This document shows, piece by piece, positions 7,306 to 8,932 of a stretch of 8,932 nucleotides of DNA. The number at the start of each line of letters is the position of its first letter. Positions within the stretch are counted from its first letter, which is position 1. The notes beneath the pieces are model-generated. The model was given only the letters and a program-made list of their open reading frames with translations. It did not search any database and was not told the origin of the DNA. Origin of the DNA: Clostridia bacterium (GTDB lineage Bacteria; Bacillota; Clostridia; DUPQ01). A program made the position numbers and the translations under genes. The DNA lies in assembly GCA_030592355.1 (NCBI GenBank), contig JAUVJE010000096.1, positions 1-8,932 of the forward strand, given 5' to 3'.

Positions 7306-8076
7306 CTAACTATCCTTTAGTTCTTTTGGTTTGACTGCAGCAACAATCGCTGATATCAATACAATTGAAACAACCATTTCCGGAATCCCGTTCGTTATTC
7401 CTGCCGTAACCAAAATATCCGCAACAGCTTTTTTTGTGATTTCAAATAACTCTGCAAACAGATTCCCAAAAAACAGGTATGTCAGTGTTAAAAACAGAAT
7501 TGTGTTTGTAAGAGTTCCTACTCCGGCGGCGAGTACTACACTGATGCTGCGTTTTCCGATTGTGAGTATTGTCCATATGCTTACTCCCACAATTGCGGCA
7601 ATAAGGATAATGTACATATAATATGATTCGCTTGTAGATATCATTTCTACCAATTTATAAATGGCAAATGCCAACATGCCTGTTCCAACTACTCCAAAGC
7701 CAATAAGAGAAACTTTTCTCGGTATTTTTTTAGCCCATTTGAATGATAATGCAGCCATAAGCCCAATAAATATTCTTGGTACTATGGCAGTAACTCCGAT
7801 TAACAGATAGTTTTTAACTTCACCCGTCGCCCATACCGGTCCGAAAGTAATATCCGCCGGTGCCTGAAAGACACTCATAATTCCAAAAATCAACCCTACG
7901 GTCATACCAACTGTAGGTCCCCCGTAAATTGCTCCTATGATTACCGGGATGTGCAGAATAGTCAGTTTCATTGGTCCAAAAGGTATAAAACCAAATGGTG
8001 TTACACCCAAAACTATAACAATTGCTCCAAGCATTGCCGATAACACAAGTTTGTATGTCTTACTTGATGTGTTCAT
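7306..8076 (-). CDS. ECF transporter substrate-binding (S) subunit, ligand unknown
   Basis: This 256-residue, very hydrophobic membrane protein has about seven or eight predicted helices. The N-terminal part carries the pattern of the ECF S-component family: LVLSAMLGAIVIVLG in helix 1, then TILHIPVIIGAIYGGP and GMTVGLIFGIMSVFQAP. S subunits bind a vitamin or similar small molecule and join a shared energising module (EcfT plus two ATPases), which is not encoded here, so this is probably a group-II system. The core resembles the pantothenate/folate-like branch, but I cannot assign a ligand. It is longer than the usual 170-200 residues, with an extra hydrophobic stretch around residues 120-175 (FKWAKKIPRK, then two helices). 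GGAGG lies 6 nt before the ATG. It has its own promoter and no co-transcribed biosynthetic gene in view. Confidence 0.88.
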   Translation of the reverse strand: MNTSSKTYKLVLSAMLGAIVIVLGVTPFGFIPFGPMKLTILHIPVIIGAIYGGPTVGMTVGLIFGIMSVFQAPADITFGPVWATGEVKNYLLIGVTAIVPRIFIGLMAALSFKWAKKIPRKVSLIGFGVVGTGMLAFAIYKLVEMISTSESYYMYIILIAAIVGVSIWTILTIGKRSISVVLAAGVGTLTNTILFLTLTYLFFGNLFAELFEITKKAVADILVTAGITNGIPEMVVSIVLISAIVAAVKPKELKDS

Positions 8077-8137
8077 GATTCACCTCCGCTTCGACTCCTT
8101 TCGGATGCCGATCGAAAAATTCTTTCTTTTTTGATGT

Positions 8138-8159
8138 CCGGTTCCAATACGGATACCGG
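8138..8159 (-). promoter_or_regulatory. Hairpin at the 5' end of the ECF transcript
   Basis: CCGGTTCC (8138-8145) pairs with GGA plus ACCGG (8151-8153, 8155-8159), giving an 8-bp stem with one bulged base and a 5-nt loop. Given the promoter just upstream, the predicted first transcribed base is about 8160, so this hairpin would sit at the extreme 5' end of the mRNA, a position known to stabilise transcripts. A weaker second fold (TTCGA/TCGAA plus TCGG/CCGA, 8090-8116) lies just before the ribosome binding site. I do not recognise a known riboswitch in this roughly 85-nt leader. Confidence 0.5.
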
Positions 8160-8166
8160 CAAATGC

Positions 8167-8195
8167 ACTATAGCATACCGCAAAATATATTTCAA
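8167..8195 (-). promoter_or_regulatory. Sigma-A type promoter for the ECF S-subunit gene
   Basis: On the minus strand there is a -35 TTGAAA (8195-8190), an exact 17-nt spacer and a -10 TATAGT (8172-8167). Each box matches the consensus at five of six positions. It gives a leader of about 85 nt. This shows the ECF gene is transcribed independently of the LysE gene upstream. Confidence 0.75.
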
Positions 8196-8291
8196 CCGGC
8201 ACAGTTACCCTTATTATCGACTAAACAAATAGTTCTTTAACATAGAAAAGCAATGTTATTGTAGAAATATAAATGCAATTCTGATTATTAA

Positions 8292-8320
8292 AACAGGATG
8301 GATAAAATCCAAATCCTGTT
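8292..8320 (-). terminator. Intrinsic terminator reading on the minus strand
   Basis: AACAGGAT (8292-8299) pairs with ATCCTGTT (8313-8320), and inside it GGAT (8300-8303) pairs with ATCC (8307-8310), making a 12-bp stem with a small AA bulge and a 3-nt loop. On the minus strand the stem ends in TGTT followed by TTAATAAT, a T-rich tail. The plus-strand side has no such tail. It would stop transcripts from the LysE gene, now about 360 nt away, before the ECF promoter. Confidence 0.65.
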
Positions 8321-8334
8321 GTTGAGCAATTAAC

Positions 8335-8590
8335 ATGTCTGGCGATGGCGGAATTTTAATGCAGTTCTGTCGGTGGTAATTTTTCGTCTGGCGAGGCTAT
8401 GCAGACTATTGGGGATAGCGTTTATTGTTGCAATTAAGCGCGTACCTGTTTGTGCACGGGTAATGGTCATGTTCCTCGGCTCGCCTACGGTACACGCTCG
8501 GTACCCTACGCACCTGATGACGTTTCTCGATTCTGTGATACGTCATTTAGAAAACAAGACTGCGGGGGAGCAGCCTTGCTATTGAGGGGA
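8335..8590 (+). ncRNA. HEARO-like RNA (IscB-type omega RNA), solo copy without iscB
   Basis: This stretch is GC-richer than the surrounding spacer and has no credible gene. Its opening ATGTCTGGCGATGGCGG (8335-8351), the later TTCTGTCGGTGG (8365-8376) and CGTCTGGCGAGG (8385-8396) agree with what I remember of the HEARO / IscB omega RNA consensus. The sequence folds into several local stems: GGCGGAA/TTCTGTC (8347-8353, 8365-8371, two G-U pairs), GTCTG/CAGAC (8386-8390, 8402-8406), GCGTTTA/TAAGCGC (8418-8424, 8435-8441), ACCTG/CGGGT (8444-8448, 8457-8461), GGTAC/GTACC (8489-8493, 8501-8505), ATGACG/CGTCAT (8517-8522, 8541-8546) and CAAG-CTGC/GCAG-CTTG (8555-8578). In IscB systems the guide is the segment just 5' of this core, here about 8319-8334. 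No iscB reading frame is present on either side. The 3' boundary is uncertain and could reach about 8640. Identification is by memory of the family and by folding, not by a covariance search. Confidence 0.7.
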
Positions 8591-8683
8591 ATTAGGTTAA
8601 GGTTAATAAATTGTATACTGGAATTATAGTACCTAAATATGAACATATTGTTATAAATTTGTGAACAATTTATGAATTTTTAA
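8591..8683. other. AT-rich spacer with an imperfect hairpin, possible element right end
   Basis: No gene is visible here. ATAAATTTG (8653-8661) pairs with CAATTTAT (8666-8673) around TGAA with one bulged T. On the plus strand it is followed by GAATTTTTAATT. It could be a weak plus-strand terminator, or the flank of the HEARO-like insertion. The tetramers ATGA (8639-8642 and 8672-8675) and GTGA (8661-8664), which HEARO elements are reported to adjoin, occur here. Confidence 0.35.
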
Positions 8684-8932
8684 TTAAATAAGCAGAAACG
8701 CTCTGATAATAAAATTTACACCCAGTACCAATACCGCCAATCCCAGAACACCGGCGATAATCCTGTGGACTTTTGGGTTTATAAGTTTTCTTGTTTTAGA
8801 TATGCTGAACGATACAAGCATATACCATGTAAAATCAGCAAGAATATGTCCGATATAGAAAATCAATGCTCCCCAAATGCCAAACAGAGCATATGCTTCT
8901 ACAATCATTCCAAGGCCTATAACAGCCCACCA
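8684..8932 (-). CDS. LysE/RhtB-family exporter, C-terminal part (start beyond the window)
   Basis: The last 82 residues are present and the gene continues past the right edge. The segment starts WWAVIGLGMIVEAYALFGIWGALIFYIGHILADFTWYMLVSFSI. The FYIGHILADFTWY pattern and the final helix HRIIAGVLGLAVLVLGVNFIIRAFLLI are typical of the C-terminal half of LysE-type membrane exporters, which expel amino acids such as lysine, threonine or homoserine. About three membrane segments are visible. The substrate cannot be judged from this fragment. It reads in the same direction as the ECF gene but is separated from it by a terminator, the HEARO-like RNA and a separate promoter. Confidence 0.85.
   Translation of the reverse strand, partial: WWAVIGLGMIVEAYALFGIWGALIFYIGHILADFTWYMLVSFSISKTRKLINPKVHRIIAGVLGLAVLVLGVNFIIRAFLLI

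Noticed and set aside
8077..8166. Vitamin riboswitch (folate, thiamine, FMN or preQ1 type) in the ECF leader
   Set aside because: The leader is only about 85 nt and I could not find the conserved core motifs of these classes. Only simple hairpins are visible.
8480..8510. T-box-like GGTACC motif
   Set aside because: The GGTAC/GTACC palindrome lacks the T-box sequence and an antiterminator context, and no aminoacyl-tRNA or amino-acid gene follows on that strand.
8373..8585. A 70-codon open frame on the plus strand starting with GTG
   Set aside because: It has no ribosome binding site, no recognisable protein pattern, and lies wholly inside the HEARO-like RNA. Its content is explained by the RNA stems.

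Overview
The window looks like chromosomal DNA of a low-GC, Gram-positive anaerobe of the Clostridia type. This rests on the AT-rich spacers, strong AGGAG-type ribosome binding sites, near-consensus sigma-A promoters, an ECF-type vitamin transporter subunit, an M42 peptidase and a clostridial-style murA. I cannot name the species. No rRNA, tRNA, CRISPR array or protein-coding transposon is visible.

Left half (1-4906, all minus strand): a compact unit read right to left as murA (UDP-GlcNAc enolpyruvyl transferase), an M42 aminopeptidase, a cytoplasmic GHL6-type putative glycoside hydrolase with a GH42-like trimerisation domain, and a Gfo/Idh/MocA oxidoreductase cut by the left edge. Gaps are 2, 33 and 0 nt, and there is a good promoter at 4984-5012. 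The unit joins a cell-wall precursor enzyme to sugar and peptide catabolism. The last two genes are probably translationally coupled and may act on the same sugar.

Centre (4907-5345): the divergent spacer carries a putative MITE of about 260 bp (5032-5292). It has 18-bp terminal inverted repeats, internal hairpins and six copies of a GCTGAA motif. A candidate promoter for the next gene uses its right end. A GH127 beta-L-arabinofuranosidase follows on the plus strand (5346-7250) and ends at a hairpin shared with the convergent next gene.

Right part (7262-8932): a minus-strand ECF transporter substrate-binding subunit has its own promoter and a short hairpin leader. Upstream of it lies the end of a LysE-family exporter, cut by the right edge. 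Between these two genes, on the plus strand at about 8335-8590, is a GC-richer stretch without a credible gene. Its sequence and foldable stems look like a HEARO RNA, the omega RNA that guides the IscB nuclease. No iscB gene accompanies it, so it appears to be a solo, non-autonomous copy. It seems to have been inserted between the LysE gene and that gene's terminator. This is the most interesting item in the window.
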